Of a stretch of DNA of 64,000 nt, positions 1 through 8,571 are shown piece by piece (position 1 is the stretch's first letter; each line of letters begins with the position of its first letter). Location: positions 2,584,189 through 2,648,188 of the forward strand of contig NZ_JASBRG010000007.1 in NCBI RefSeq assembly GCF_029961145.1, read 5' to 3'. The position numbers and the translations under genes are program-made. The stretch is from Pinibacter soli. Lineage in GTDB: Bacteria > Bacteroidota > Bacteroidia > Chitinophagales > Chitinophagaceae. Below the pieces are notes generated by a model. It did no database searches and was not told the origin of the DNA. It saw only the letters and a list, made by a program, of their open reading frames with translations.

Positions 1-547
1 ACCGCAAACAGAAGGCAAAAGCACAAAAGAAATTTCACGCAACCACAAGATCATCGTTTCGAAAAGTAATCTTGTTACCATTACGGGCGGCAAATGGACC
101 ACTTATCGCAGAATGGCGCAGGACGTCGTGGATAGAGCAATTGCGCAAGTTCATCTTCACTATAAACCTTGTGTTACAAAAACATTAAAGATTCACGGCT
201 ACAGGGACGGCGTAAACATGCATGATCATTTATACGTTTATGGCTCCGATATAGAAAGTGTACAGGAGCTCATGAATGAATCTCCTGAGTTCAAAGAAAA
301 GATTTCTACAAAATACGATTTCACAAAAGCAGAAGTTGTGTGGGCAGTGCGAAAAGAATTTGCAAGAAACATTGATGATGTGCTTGCACGGCGTTGCAGA
401 TTGTTATTTCTTGATGCACATGAAGCGATCAAAGCAGCGCCTGTTGTCGCCCAGGTCCTTGCAAGAGAATTAGGCCGTGATGAAGCGTGGATACAACAGC
501 AAATGAGCGAGTTTACAACGATGGCGAAGGGATACATTTTGAATTGA
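1..547 (+). CDS. glpD: Glycerol-3-phosphate dehydrogenase, C-terminal part (5' end outside window)
   Basis: This is the 3' end of a FAD-dependent glycerol-3-phosphate dehydrogenase, which oxidises glycerol-3-phosphate to dihydroxyacetone phosphate at the membrane and feeds electrons to the quinone pool. The reading frame is open from base 2, giving about 181 residues of a family that usually has 520-560. The visible part contains the conserved TGGKWTTYRRMAQD segment that closes the FAD-binding fold, followed by the helical C-terminal domain with VRKEFARNIDDVLARR. The first ATG (113) lies inside the conserved domain and is not the true start. It is followed by glpK and glpF on the same strand, so a glycerol uptake and catabolism operon is likely. 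Identification is firm; only the missing N-terminus is unknown. Confidence 0.93.
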   Translation, partial: PQTEGKSTKEISRNHKIIVSKSNLVTITGGKWTTYRRMAQDVVDRAIAQVHLHYKPCVTKTLKIHGYRDGVNMHDHLYVYGSDIESVQELMNESPEFKEKISTKYDFTKAEVVWAVRKEFARNIDDVLARRCRLLFLDAHEAIKAAPVVAQVLARELGRDEAWIQQQMSEFTTMAKGYILN

Positions 548-566
548 AAGTTGAAAGTTGCAAATG

Positions 567-590
567 GTAGGGGCGAATTGCATTCGCCCT
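567..590. repeat. Small palindrome, GTAGGGGCG class
   Basis: The gap between glpD and glpK holds GGGCGAAT-tgc-ATTCGCCC (571-589) preceded by GTAG. A near copy in the other orientation lies at 12476-12497. It sits after a TTGAAAGTTGAAAGTTG stretch (545-560) whose complement occurs just after glpK (about 2289-2318), so these words flank glpK. Confidence 0.6.
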
Positions 591-729
591 TGAAAATTAA
601 GAATGTCAAAATGGAGGTGCATATTGCTGAATAAAATTACTACTGCCGAAGAGTGCGACGCAAGCAAAGCCACATAGTAGTAACGTTGATGACCCACAAA
701 TAAAATGATTGCTCATATAAACAGATTCT

Positions 730-2241
730 ATGTCATCTGAAAAATTTATTCTGGCCCTCGATCAGGGTACAACAAGTTCAAGAGCGATAATTTTCAACCA
801 CAATGGTGAAGTGGTATCAATTGCCCAAAAACCCTTTGAGCAAATTTTTCCAAAGCCCGGATGGGTGGAACACGATCCGTTGGAAATATGGTCCACACAA
901 TCTTCCGTAGCCGCGGAAGCTGTTGCGAAAGCGGATCTTACAGGAAAAGAGATCGCAGCAATTGGCATTACTAACCAACGCGAAACAACTGTTGTATGGG
1001 ATAGAGAAACGGGAACACCTGTTTACAATGCAATAGTGTGGCAGGATAGACGCACATCAAAATACTGTGATCAATTAAGAGAAGAGGGCCATGCTGATGC
1101 AATACAAGAGAAAACAGGATTGGTAATCGACGCTTATTTTTCTGCTACCAAGCTAAAGTGGATCCTTGACAATGTTGCAGGTGCAAGAAAAAAAGCAGAG
1201 CAGGGAAAACTTTGTTTCGGCACAATTGATACATGGCTTGTATGGAAATTTACTCGTGGTAAAATGCATATTACGGATGTTACCAATGCAAGTAGAACGA
1301 TGTTGTTTAACATTCACACACTGCAATGGGATGATGAATTATTGCAACTACTCAATATTCCGAAAAACATTTTGCCTGATGTAAAAGAAAGCAGCGAAGT
1401 GTATGGAGAAACGGCCACCACTCTATTCGCTACAAAAATTCCAATTGCGGGTATCGCGGGAGATCAGCAGGCAGCGCTGTTTGGACAAATGTGTGACGCA
1501 CCTGGCATGGCGAAAAATACTTATGGCACCGGTTGTTTTATGTTGATGAACACGGGTGATAAACCTGTGAAGTCTAAAAATAATTTACTTACAACAGTTG
1601 CTTGGAAGATCAACGGGAAAACAACTTATGCATTGGAGGGCAGCGTATTCATAGGCGGTGCTGCTATTCAGTGGTTGCGCGATGGACTTGGCATTCTTCA
1701 TGCTGCATCGGAAAGTGAGAAGCTCGCTGCGTCTGTGGAAGATAATGGTGGCGTGTACTTCGTTCCGGCGCTTGCAGGAATGGGAGCTCCTTACTGGGAT
1801 CAATATGCGAGAGGTGCCATATTCGGCATTACCCGGGGAACAACCGCTGCGCATATAGCACGTGCGGCGCTTGAAGGCATTGCGTTCCAGGTGCATGATC
1901 TGCTGGCAGCGATGGAGTCTGACAGTGGCGGAAAATCTATTGAACTAAGAGTAGATGGCGGCGCTGTTACAAATAATATGTTGATGCAGTTCCAGGCAAA
2001 CTTGTTTGGCAGCGCAGTAATCCGTCCAAAAATTTTAGAGACCACAGCACTAGGCGCCGCCTATCTGGCAGGGCTTGCAGTCGGTTATTGGAAAGATATT
2101 GAAGAAATAAAAAAACAATGGGCGGTCGATGTAAAATTTGATCCACAATTGGATAACAACAAAACTGCTGAATTGCTGAAGTACTGGAAGAAAGCCGTTG
2201 AGCGTTCACGCAATTGGATCGATCCAAGTTATGATGTGTAA
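730..2241 (+). CDS. glpK: Glycerol kinase
   Basis: Glycerol kinase phosphorylates glycerol with ATP to sn-glycerol-3-phosphate in the cytoplasm, the substrate of the upstream GlpD. The 503-residue length is typical. The FGGY-family N-terminal phosphate-binding segment [12 protein letters not shown] is at residues 10-21, the [15 protein letters not shown] segment lies near residue 82, and [13 protein letters not shown] near residue 240 belongs to the ATP-binding half. The C-terminal region has the usual [17 protein letters not shown] segment. The ATG at 730 fits the family start ([15 protein letters not shown]). It is preceded by glpD and followed by an aquaglyceroporin, consistent with one operon. 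Confidence 0.97.
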   Translation: MSSEKFILALDQGTTSSRAIIFNHNGEVVSIAQKPFEQIFPKPGWVEHDPLEIWSTQSSVAAEAVAKADLTGKEIAAIGITNQRETTVVWDRETGTPVYNAIVWQDRRTSKYCDQLREEGHADAIQEKTGLVIDAYFSATKLKWILDNVAGARKKAEQGKLCFGTIDTWLVWKFTRGKMHITDVTNASRTMLFNIHTLQWDDELLQLLNIPKNILPDVKESSEVYGETATTLFATKIPIAGIAGDQQAALFGQMCDAPGMAKNTYGTGCFMLMNTGDKPVKSKNNLLTTVAWKINGKTTYALEGSVFIGGAAIQWLRDGLGILHAASESEKLAASVEDNGGVYFVPALAGMGAPYWDQYARGAIFGITRGTTAAHIARAALEGIAFQVHDLLAAMESDSGGKSIELRVDGGAVTNNMLMQFQANLFGSAVIRPKILETTALGAAYLAGLAVGYWKDIEEIKKQWAVDVKFDPQLDNNKTAELLKYWKKAVERSRNWIDPSYDV

Positions 2242-2244
2242 CCC

Positions 2245-2273
2245 GTAGAGACAAGGCAGTGCCTTGTCTCTAC
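2245..2273. repeat. Perfect 29-bp palindrome between glpK and glpF
   Basis: The arms GTAGAGACAAGGCA and TGCCTTGTCTCTAC are exact complements around a single central G, starting 4 bases after the glpK stop. It belongs to the GTAGAGAC palindrome class also seen near 3129, 7896, 7969 and 8082. As RNA it could form a stable hairpin between glpK and glpF and act as a processing or partial termination site; that role is inferred. Confidence 0.75.
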
Positions 2274-2324
2274 AAAATGCATCCATCATTCTCAATTTTC
2301 AACTTTCAATTTTCAATTAATCCC

Positions 2325-3035
2325 ATGTCTCCATTCACCTCAGAATTCCTCGGCACCACGACACTCGTCTTACTCGGCGATGGCGTGGTAGCAAACGTAG
2401 TATTAAATAAAACCAAGGGCCAGAACTCAGGATGGATCGTTATTACAGCTGCCTGGGCATTTGCTGTTTTTTGTGGTGTGATAGTAGCACAACCAAGTGG
2501 TGCGCATTTAAATCCGGCGGTGACGCTTTCACTGGCAGTGGCCGGAAAATTTGCATGGGCAAATGTATTCAGCTATATCGCTGCGCAAATATTAGGTGCC
2601 ATGTGTGGTGCTTTGACTGTCTGGATAATGTACAAACCGCATTTCGACGCATCGGCAGATAACCCCGGCGGACAATTGGCCGTATTCGCGACGGGGCCGG
2701 CGATATTAAACTATCCGGCAAATTTGCTTAGCGAGATCATCGGCACGTTTGTATTAATCTTTGTGATATTATTTTTTGGAACAGATAAAAATGTCGCGGG
2801 CCTCGCAGCACTCGGGCCTTTGCCTGTAGCGATACTTGTGTTTGCCATTGGGCTCTCATTGGGTGGCACTACGGGGTATGCCATTAACCCTGCACGTGAT
2901 CTGGGCCCTCGTATCATTCACGCAATTGTTCCCATCAAAGGGAAGGGCACATCAGATTGGAGCTATGCGTGGGTGCCGATTTTAGGCCCAGTAATTGGCG
3001 CGGTGCTGGCTGCGGTTGTGTTTAACTTGTTGTAA
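2325..3035 (+). CDS. glpF: Glycerol uptake facilitator (MIP family aquaglyceroporin)
   Basis: A six-helix MIP channel for glycerol diffusion across the inner membrane. Both half-helix NPA motifs are present: SGAHLNPAVTLS in the first half and GYAINPARDLGPR in the second. The Asp directly after the second NPAR is typical of glycerol facilitators rather than water-selective aquaporins. The ATG at 2325 (MSPFTSEFLGTTTLVLLGDG) is preferred over an in-frame start at 2259, because the extra 22 residues would be encoded by repetitive intergenic DNA and do not resemble a MIP N-terminus. The resulting 236 residues match the family. Its place after glpK supports glycerol uptake coupled to phosphorylation. 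Confidence 0.94.
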   Translation: MSPFTSEFLGTTTLVLLGDGVVANVVLNKTKGQNSGWIVITAAWAFAVFCGVIVAQPSGAHLNPAVTLSLAVAGKFAWANVFSYIAAQILGAMCGALTVWIMYKPHFDASADNPGGQLAVFATGPAILNYPANLLSEIIGTFVLIFVILFFGTDKNVAGLAALGPLPVAILVFAIGLSLGGTTGYAINPARDLGPRIIHAIVPIKGKGTSDWSYAWVPILGPVIGAVLAAVVFNLL

Positions 3036-3047
3036 ACAGTAAAAACA

Positions 3048-3151
3048 AAAAGAGACGCGTTCAATTTGTTGTGACAGACTGATATTAAAAGAGACGCGTT
3101 GAATTTGTTGTGACAAGCTGATTGTAAAAGAGACGCGTTCAACGCGTCTCT
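3048..3151. repeat. Three tandem ~39-bp units ending in a palindrome
   Basis: Units begin near 3048, 3087 and 3126. Each opens with AAAAGAGACGCGTT; the first two continue with sAATTTGTTGTGACA, and the third ends as the palindrome AGAGACGCGTT-c-AACGCGTCTCT (3129-3151). They lie between the convergent glpF and the methyltransferase gene. Confidence 0.75.
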
Positions 3152-3225
3152 ACAGAGATTCATTATTAATTGTAAAACTGCACTGTGATGCAATTCTTAA
3201 TTCCTAATTCTTAATTTTTAATTGA

Positions 3226-4398
3226 TTAAAGCACTTGCACAATCAAAAACTTCAAATAATGTGTATTCTCCAACCCCCAGATGATCGGGTGGTCGGCACT
3301 TTGTGCATTGTAAGTAACTTGTCTTAATGTGCGTCTTGCATCTTTTGCTGCCATGCCAATGATCTCTAAAAACAGATCAGGCTGCACCAGGTTTGTACAG
3401 GAAGAAGTTACAAGGAAGCCCCCCGGTTTCACCAACTTCATTCCTCGCAAATTGATCTCTTTATAACCGGTGATCGCTTTCTGAATATTTTCGCGGCTCT
3501 TTGTAAAGGCAGGCGGGTCAAGCATTACAACATCATATTGTCTGCCGTCTTTCCCCCATTGTTTCAATACATCAAACGCGTTCATTGCTTCGAAGTGTAC
3601 AATATTTTCAAGTCCATTCAATCTTGCATTTTCATTTGCCTGATCAACTGCATTCGCAGAAATATCAAGTCCTAAAACAGATTTAGCACCATACTGTGCT
3701 GCATGTATTTCAAATGTTCCGGTATAAGTAAATGCACCTAAAACATCAGCGTCTTTTACAATATGCTGGATCGCTCGGCGATTATCCTGCTGATCTAAGA
3801 AGTAGCCTGTCTTTTGCCCATTTTCAATATCTACATGAAACTTTAATCCATTTTCGTTGATGACGATTTTTGTATCAAATGGTGCAGACAAAAATCCTTT
3901 ATGCTGTGGCAATCCTTCCAGTTCACGAACGGGAACATCGTTGCGTTCGTAAATACCTTTCGGTTTGAAAATTTTCTCCAGCGCTTTTACTATCGCAGGT
4001 TTCCAAACATCAATACCAAGCGCCAAAGTTTGCAGTACAAAGTAATCGTTGAATTTATCGATGATGAGTGCAGGAATAAAATCGGCTTCGCCAAAAATCA
4101 AACGGCAGTTTTCTTCATAGCCCATTTGTTTTTTGTATTGCCATGCCTGCAACAAACGGTTGTAAAAAAAATCTTCGTTAATCACTTCTTTCTTGTCGCG
4201 AGTCAGGAGTCGCGCAATGATCTGTGATTTCGGATTGATGTATCCACGACCAACAAATTTTCCCTCATGCGTGAGCACTTCCACAATATCGCCGCCGTTT
4301 ACTTCACCTTCAATTTTATTTACCTCATTAGCAAATATCCATGGGTGACCACTTTCAATCCTGCGGCTGATCTTTTTGTTTAAAAACAACTTTGTCAT
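3226..4398 (-). CDS. Class I SAM-dependent rRNA methyltransferase, RlmI-like
   Basis: Probable 23S rRNA cytosine-5 methyltransferase of the RlmI/YccW family. The N-terminal ~75 residues form a PUA-like RNA-binding domain (start MTKLFLNKKISRRIESGHPW). The central part contains an EEHI-like insertion and then a Rossmann methyltransferase fold with the SAM-binding segment GAFTYTGTFEIHAAQYGA and the acidic LDIS strand end. VMLDPPAFTKS and VTSSCTNLV correspond to motifs IV and VI, with the catalytic-type cysteine in the latter. I chose the ATG at 4398, giving 390 residues; 29 upstream in-frame codons are encoded in repetitive A/T-rich DNA and lack conservation. The exact RNA target is inferred from the family. 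Confidence 0.85.
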   Translation of the reverse strand: MTKLFLNKKISRRIESGHPWIFANEVNKIEGEVNGGDIVEVLTHEGKFVGRGYINPKSQIIARLLTRDKKEVINEDFFYNRLLQAWQYKKQMGYEENCRLIFGEADFIPALIIDKFNDYFVLQTLALGIDVWKPAIVKALEKIFKPKGIYERNDVPVRELEGLPQHKGFLSAPFDTKIVINENGLKFHVDIENGQKTGYFLDQQDNRRAIQHIVKDADVLGAFTYTGTFEIHAAQYGAKSVLGLDISANAVDQANENARLNGLENIVHFEAMNAFDVLKQWGKDGRQYDVVMLDPPAFTKSRENIQKAITGYKEINLRGMKLVKPGGFLVTSSCTNLVQPDLFLEIIGMAAKDARRTLRQVTYNAQSADHPIIWGLENTHYLKFLIVQVL

Positions 4399-4420
4399 AG
4401 CGGGCAAAGGTAGGAATACA

Positions 4421-4588
4421 GAATGTGAAAATTTGAAAATATGCAAATGTGAAAATTCTTTCCGTGCAGCACATCTGTATAGCATGAAATCTATTCTGTG
4501 TTAATTGAAAGTCAATGGGGCTCGTATCCCTCACCAAAATCGCACCTCTCATTTTCAAATTCTCAAATTTTCATATTTTCATCTTCTC
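4421..4588. repeat. Spaced inverted repeat, TTTGAAAA class (copy 1)
   Basis: The left arm (about 4421-4460) is built from GTGAAAATTTGAAAATATGC words; the right arm (about 4549-4588) has the complementary CATTTTCAAATTCTCAAATTT words, with about 90 bases between. Read on the minus strand, the spacer aligns with the element at 28604-28807: GAGAGGTGCGATTT, CAATTAAC-CAGAAT and GCTGCACGGAAAGAATTTTC are shared. This is therefore a dispersed family, not chance low complexity. It lies between the methyltransferase start and the 3' end of the GH16 gene. Confidence 0.7.
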
Positions 4589-4591
4589 TCC

Positions 4592-5785
4592 TCAATTCTT
4601 TTGATAAACCCTTAAATAATCCACGAACATTCGCTGTGGAAACTGGGTTGTACCGTCAGGGTTCCCCGGCCAATCGCCACCCACGGCTACGTTCAGGAGA
4701 AAAAAGAAAGGATTGTTGAAAGGATATATGCCATCTACTATATCTTTTGTTGATTTATAGTAGGGCTTGTCGTCCATCAACCATTGAATGCTGTCTTTTT
4801 CCCACAGAATGCTGAATACATGGAATTTTTGTGAAAAGTCACCGCTGCTTAATGACGTTTGTCCCCCTTTATAACCATGTCCGTTGGTTGCATTTTTCCA
4901 ATGCCCCGTTCCATACACAGTGCCGGGCGTTTGGCCCACGAGTTCCATAATATCTATTTCGCCACATTGCGGCCAGTTAACAGTAGTTATGTTGCTGCCA
5001 AGCGCCCAGATCGCTGGCCACATACCTTTCAACACAGGCAATTTTGCACGGATATCAACGCGTCCGAATTGATACGTTTTTTTGTTCTGCGTGGTCAAAC
5101 GAGCAGACGTATAATTAAAGCCCTGGTAGGTTTCTTTTCTTGCCTCAATGATCAGGTTTCCGTTGGAAAGAAAAACGTTTTGTGGTCTTCCGGTATAATA
5201 TTCCAACTCATGATTTCCCCAACCATTGTTGTTGCCTTGCTCTGTATTCCAAACTTTTGTGTCAAGTGCGGAGCCGTTGAATTCGTCGCTCCAGACAAGG
5301 GAATAACCGGGATAATTATCAGTCGCGGAGTAACCGTCGTTGCTCGTTGGCAAATAAGTTCCATCAGTATTCAGGATCGTTGCGGTTGATTTTGTTCCAC
5401 CCAGCAGAGCGTTTTGTGGATTGCTGAATTGCAGATAAAACTGCAAGTCATTTTGCCGCAGGCTATCTCCCTTCACCGTTACATCTACATACGCCTGGGT
5501 TGTGCCGGGCTGAATCGTGAGTGTACCATTTGCCGCCACAAAGTCTGTCCCCTGTTTTGCAGTGCCCTCTTGCGTGGCATAGGTGATGGTAATTGGTTTA
5601 GTAAAACTTGACCACACACTCACATTAAAGCGAACGGACACATCCGTGGTTCGTCTTTGTTGCGTCACGTCGCTGAGCTGCACGGTAGGCAAATTTTCGA
5701 TGGGCTGCTTTTCGCTATTATCGCTTTTCTTGCAGGAAAACAGGGATAACGAGAGCAGTAAGACAAGCAAATTCATTGGTTGCAT
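4592..5785 (-). CDS. Lipoprotein with Calx-beta domain and GH16 glycoside hydrolase domain
   Basis: A predicted surface or periplasmic lipoprotein that hydrolyses beta-glucans (laminarinase or lichenase type). From the ATG at 5785 the protein has 397 residues and a type II signal peptide ending LLSLSLFSC with the lipidated Cys at residue 18, followed by Lys-Lys. Residues about 40-130 resemble a Calx-beta repeat (QEGTAKQGTDFVAANGTLTI). From about 155 onward the GH16 jelly roll starts with LVWSDEFNGSALDTKVW; the catalytic motif GEIDIMELVG contains the two acidic residues of the nucleophile and acid/base. The start at 5830 is possible but would put 15 polar residues before the signal peptide. 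Substrate specificity within GH16 cannot be decided here. Confidence 0.9.
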   Translation of the reverse strand: MQPMNLLVLLLSLSLFSCKKSDNSEKQPIENLPTVQLSDVTQQRRTTDVSVRFNVSVWSSFTKPITITYATQEGTAKQGTDFVAANGTLTIQPGTTQAYVDVTVKGDSLRQNDLQFYLQFSNPQNALLGGTKSTATILNTDGTYLPTSNDGYSATDNYPGYSLVWSDEFNGSALDTKVWNTEQGNNNGWGNHELEYYTGRPQNVFLSNGNLIIEARKETYQGFNYTSARLTTQNKKTYQFGRVDIRAKLPVLKGMWPAIWALGSNITTVNWPQCGEIDIMELVGQTPGTVYGTGHWKNATNGHGYKGGQTSLSSGDFSQKFHVFSILWEKDSIQWLMDDKPYYKSTKDIVDGIYPFNNPFFFLLNVAVGGDWPGNPDGTTQFPQRMFVDYLRVYQKN

Positions 5786-6004
5786 GGGATTTTTTGAAGA
5801 GATTTTTTTGGAGGTTGGCGATTCATCCACGCTCGGCTTTTACCCGTCACCAACCCGTTGATTAACAAATGACAGTACATAAAATAGAGTGTCATTTGTT
5901 CGTTTTATACTGTTTTTACAATCAATTTTTGTTAAAAAATCCATTTAAACAGGCAAATGCATGAATTACATTTCCAATTGCTTAATAAAGCCAGTCATTT
6001 GACT

Positions 6005-6012
6005 TAATTTTG
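6005..6012 (+). promoter_or_regulatory. Candidate Bacteroidota -7 box for grpE-dnaJ
   Basis: TAATTTTG matches the Bacteroidota -7 consensus TAnnTTTG exactly. The nearest upstream TTG (5978-5980) is 24 bases away, slightly more than the usual spacing, so the -33 element is uncertain. Transcription starting just downstream would leave a leader of about 75-80 bases before the grpE ATG. Confidence 0.45.
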
Positions 6013-6024
6013 CAGCCGTTTTCA

Positions 6025-6069
6025 GGACAATTTGTCCCAAAAAACAGGTTGGCAAAATTCTTGTCAACC
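6025..6069 (+). promoter_or_regulatory. Two adjacent dyads in the grpE leader, candidate operator or leader structure
   Basis: GGACAA-t-TTGTCC (6025-6037) is a perfect dyad. It is followed by GGTTGGCAA-aattc-TTGTCAACC (6047-6069), which has one mismatch. Both lie between the predicted promoter and the grpE ATG, where a heat-shock regulator could bind or the mRNA could fold. They do not match the CIRCE sequence (TTAGCACTC-N9-GAGTGCTAA). The function is inferred from position only. Confidence 0.35.
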
Positions 6070-6096
6070 CTATGTTCACTGTCAACTTGTAAGAAT

Positions 6097-6684
6097 ATGG
6101 AAGAAAAAGATGTAAAAACTTCAGCAGAAGACATTAAGAATGTCAAAAATGAGCAGGAAAATAATTCTGGAATGGATATTAACTCCGATTCTGATGTTCC
6201 AGGCAACACACACCTAAATGATGCGATGGCAGATATGACCTTTACGGAAAAACTGGAGCAGGATCTGGCAGAAATGAAAGACAAATACATTCGCCAGGCG
6301 GCTGAGTTTGACAACTATAAAAGAAGAACAGCAAAAGAACGCATGGAATTGATCCAAACGGCGGGCAAAGATATCATGACATCTTTGCTGACTGTTCTCG
6401 ACGACTGCGATCGTGCACAGAAGCAGGTAGATGCATCTGAAGATACAAATGTAAAAGAAGGCGTAACACTGGTTTTCAACAAATTAAGAAGTGCGTTGCA
6501 AGCGAAAGGCTTGAAACCGATGGTATCGAAAGGTGAAGAATTCAATCCGGACCTTCACGAAGCTATTACCGAAATTCCAGCGCCAACTCCTGATCTTGCC
6601 GGAAAAATACTGGACGAAGTAACGAAAGGATATTACCTCGGTGATAAAATCATTCGTCACGCGCAGGTAGTAGTAGGAAAATAA
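6097..6684 (+). CDS. grpE: GrpE nucleotide exchange factor
   Basis: GrpE promotes ADP release from DnaK in the cytoplasm. The 195-residue product has an acidic, low-complexity N-terminus, a long coiled coil (about residues 45-100, containing EMKDKYIRQAAEFDNYKRRT) and the C-terminal beta domain ending LGDKIIRHAQVVVGK, the family signature. The ATG at 6097 (MEEKDVKTS) is chosen; an in-frame upstream start at 6010 would add residues translated from the dyad-containing leader. dnaJ follows 47 bases downstream, so the two co-chaperones are probably cotranscribed. dnaK is not in the window. Confidence 0.95.
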   Translation: MEEKDVKTSAEDIKNVKNEQENNSGMDINSDSDVPGNTHLNDAMADMTFTEKLEQDLAEMKDKYIRQAAEFDNYKRRTAKERMELIQTAGKDIMTSLLTVLDDCDRAQKQVDASEDTNVKEGVTLVFNKLRSALQAKGLKPMVSKGEEFNPDLHEAITEIPAPTPDLAGKILDEVTKGYYLGDKIIRHAQVVVGK

Positions 6685-6731
6685 ATTAATTCAATCATTC
6701 AGTAATATTCACTCAATTATTTACTTGAGGC

Positions 6732-7895
6732 ATGAAAAGAGATTTTTACGAAATACTCGGTGTGCAAAAAGGAGCCTCGGCAGACGAAATTAAAAAGGCC
6801 TACCGCAAGGTGGCTATGCAATTTCACCCCGACCGTAACCCTGGAGATAAAGCCGCAGAAGAAAAATTTAAAGAAGCAGCAGAAGCTTACGAAATATTAA
6901 GCGACGCTGATAAAAAAGCCCAATACGACCGTTACGGCCATGCAGGAGTAAGCGGTAATGGAAGAGGTGGCTTTAATGGCGGCCATGGCATGAACATGGA
7001 CGATATTTTCAGTCAATTCGGTGATGTGTTTGGCGATGATATTTTCGGCAATTTCTTTGGTGGTGGTGGCGGCCGCAGAGGCGGTGGCGGAAGATCACGC
7101 GGTATTCGCGGAAGTAACCTTCGCGTAAAACTGAAATTAAACTACGAAGAGATTGCTAAAGGTGTTACCAAAAGCATTAAAGTAAAAAAATACGTTTCCT
7201 GCACCACTTGTGCTGGTAGCGGGGCAAAAGATAAAGGCAGTGTACAAACCTGTTCGACCTGCGGCGGAAGCGGCCAGGTTCGTAAAGTAACCAGCACTTT
7301 CCTTGGTCAGATGCAAACGGTAACTACATGCCCTACTTGTAATGGAGAAGGCACTACGATCACTGCGAAATGTGGTAGCTGTAAAGGTGAAGGTCGTGTA
7401 TATGGCGAAGAAACAGTAACCATCGATATTCCTGCGGGAGTACAGGAAGGGATGCAATTGAGCGTTGGCGGCAAAGGTAATGCCGGTGAACGCGGAGGAG
7501 CACCTGGTGATTTGATCGTTTTGATCGAAGAAGAAAAACACCCTGAATTGCAACGTGATGGTTTGAATGTTGCGTACGATCTGTACATTTCTTTCCCTGA
7601 CGCTGTTTTCGGAACAAATGTGGAAGTACCGACGATCGATGGCCGTGCAAAAATTAAAATTCCTGCCGGTACACAAAGCGGTAAAATTTTCCGCTTGAAA
7701 GGAAAAGGTTTCCCTGCTGTTAATTCGTATGAAAAAGGTGATCAGCTGATCCACGTGAATGTTTGGACACCGCAACATGTGAACGCAGAGGAAAAAGCAA
7801 TGATGGAAAAACTGCACAAGTCTTCCAACTTCGAACCTAAACCAGGTAAAGACGAAAAGAGCTTTTTCGATAAAGTAAGAGAAATGTTCAGCTAG
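6732..7895 (+). CDS. dnaJ: Chaperone protein DnaJ
   Basis: DnaJ stimulates DnaK ATPase activity and delivers unfolded substrates. The 387-residue protein has all class I parts: a J domain with HPD in [10 protein letters not shown] (about residue 34), a Gly/Phe-rich linker (about 75-130), four zinc-binding CxxCxGxG repeats ([32 protein letters not shown]) and the C-terminal substrate-binding domains. The start [11 protein letters not shown] is canonical. It follows grpE closely. Confidence 0.97.
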   Translation: MKRDFYEILGVQKGASADEIKKAYRKVAMQFHPDRNPGDKAAEEKFKEAAEAYEILSDADKKAQYDRYGHAGVSGNGRGGFNGGHGMNMDDIFSQFGDVFGDDIFGNFFGGGGGRRGGGGRSRGIRGSNLRVKLKLNYEEIAKGVTKSIKVKKYVSCTTCAGSGAKDKGSVQTCSTCGGSGQVRKVTSTFLGQMQTVTTCPTCNGEGTTITAKCGSCKGEGRVYGEETVTIDIPAGVQEGMQLSVGGKGNAGERGGAPGDLIVLIEEEKHPELQRDGLNVAYDLYISFPDAVFGTNVEVPTIDGRAKIKIPAGTQSGKIFRLKGKGFPAVNSYEKGDQLIHVNVWTPQHVNAEEKAMMEKLHKSSNFEPKPGKDEKSFFDKVREMFS

Positions 7896-8106
7896 GTAGA
7901 GACGGATTCGATGTGTCTTCCATAATATCATCAAAGACGCCGATTGTTTATAGCAATCGGCGTCTTTCGTAGAGACGCATTGCATGTGTCTCTGGGTGCT
8001 GCACCCGAACAATAGTGCCATTAAATAACGTCTTTTGTCAAACATGCTGCGGTATTTGCGGGCATGCAAACATCGACGAGCCATAGACGCATTCAATGCG
8101 TCTCTA
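7896..8106. repeat. Degenerate GTAGAGACG palindromes around the dnaJ terminator
   Basis: Three related pieces occur: GTAGAGACGGATTCGATGTGTCTT (7896-7919), GTAGAGACGCATTGCATGTGTCTCT (about 7969-7993) and AGACGCATTCAATGCGTCTCTACG (about 8085-8108). The last is nearly perfect and touches the end of the following minus-strand gene. No coding gene is seen between dnaJ and 8104. Confidence 0.6.
7933..7967 (+). terminator. Hairpin terminator after dnaJ
   Basis: AAAGACGCCGATTG and CAATCGGCGTCTTT form a perfect 14-bp stem around a 7-base loop, 37 bases after the dnaJ stop. The following T-run is short, so termination efficiency is uncertain, but the stem is very stable. Confidence 0.75.
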
Positions 8107-8499
8107 CGGTGTTACAAAATGCAACAACCACTCCCTCGCTTCCTTATCATCTGTAAATGATTTCATGGGAATGGGCGGCGGCTTCAGCCTGAACAATATT
8201 TTCATGATAAACTGTGCCAGTCCTGGTTTCGAAACCATCGCCATGGCGGTGTAAATGTTTGGAAGTTGTTCGGTGGAAAACTTTCTCGTGGCCTTATCTG
8301 GAACCGGTGAATTTTTCAAATAGATCAATAGCGGCACTTTTTTATTTCCCGTTATTTGCTTTACCAGCTCAACATTTGCAGCAATGTTATCAACGGTTCT
8401 TAAAATACTTTTTGAATACGAATACAATATACCATCGTTGTCCAGATAATAATCTGCAATTTCTCCGTGAATAAGTTGTATGTCAGGGGGAGGATTCAT
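8104..8499 (-). CDS. Small cytoplasmic protein, possibly STAS/DUF7793-like
   Basis: A 131-residue protein with no signal peptide or membrane segment. It alternates hydrophobic strands and helices: IADYYLDNDGILYSYSK near the start, a KKVPLLIYLKN strand in the middle, and a FTDDKEAREWLLHFV tail. This layout (A.y.ld.dGi, a central l.dl strand, f.d...A..WL at the end) resembles small STAS-like proteins common in Bacteroidota, some grouped as DUF7793. I do not recognise a specific function. It stands alone between dnaJ and the VWA gene, with repetitive DNA at its 3' end. Confidence 0.6.
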   Translation of the reverse strand: MNPPPDIQLIHGEIADYYLDNDGILYSYSKSILRTVDNIAANVELVKQITGNKKVPLLIYLKNSPVPDKATRKFSTEQLPNIYTAMAMVSKPGLAQFIMKILFRLKPPPIPMKSFTDDKEAREWLLHFVTP

Positions 8500-8571
8500 T
8501 GAAGTGGCGTTTCTGCGAAATTAGAATAAGTAAAAGCTTAGGTGCTACCAATTTTTTACTTTTTACTTTTC

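Noticed and set aside
2259-2324. N-terminal extension of the aquaglyceroporin
   Set aside because: The extra codons come from intergenic repeat words and do not resemble MIP proteins; the ATG at 2325 fits the family.
7137-8096. Long minus-strand frame (319 codons) opposite dnaJ
   Set aside because: It mirrors the dnaJ coding sequence, has biased composition and no recognisable domain.
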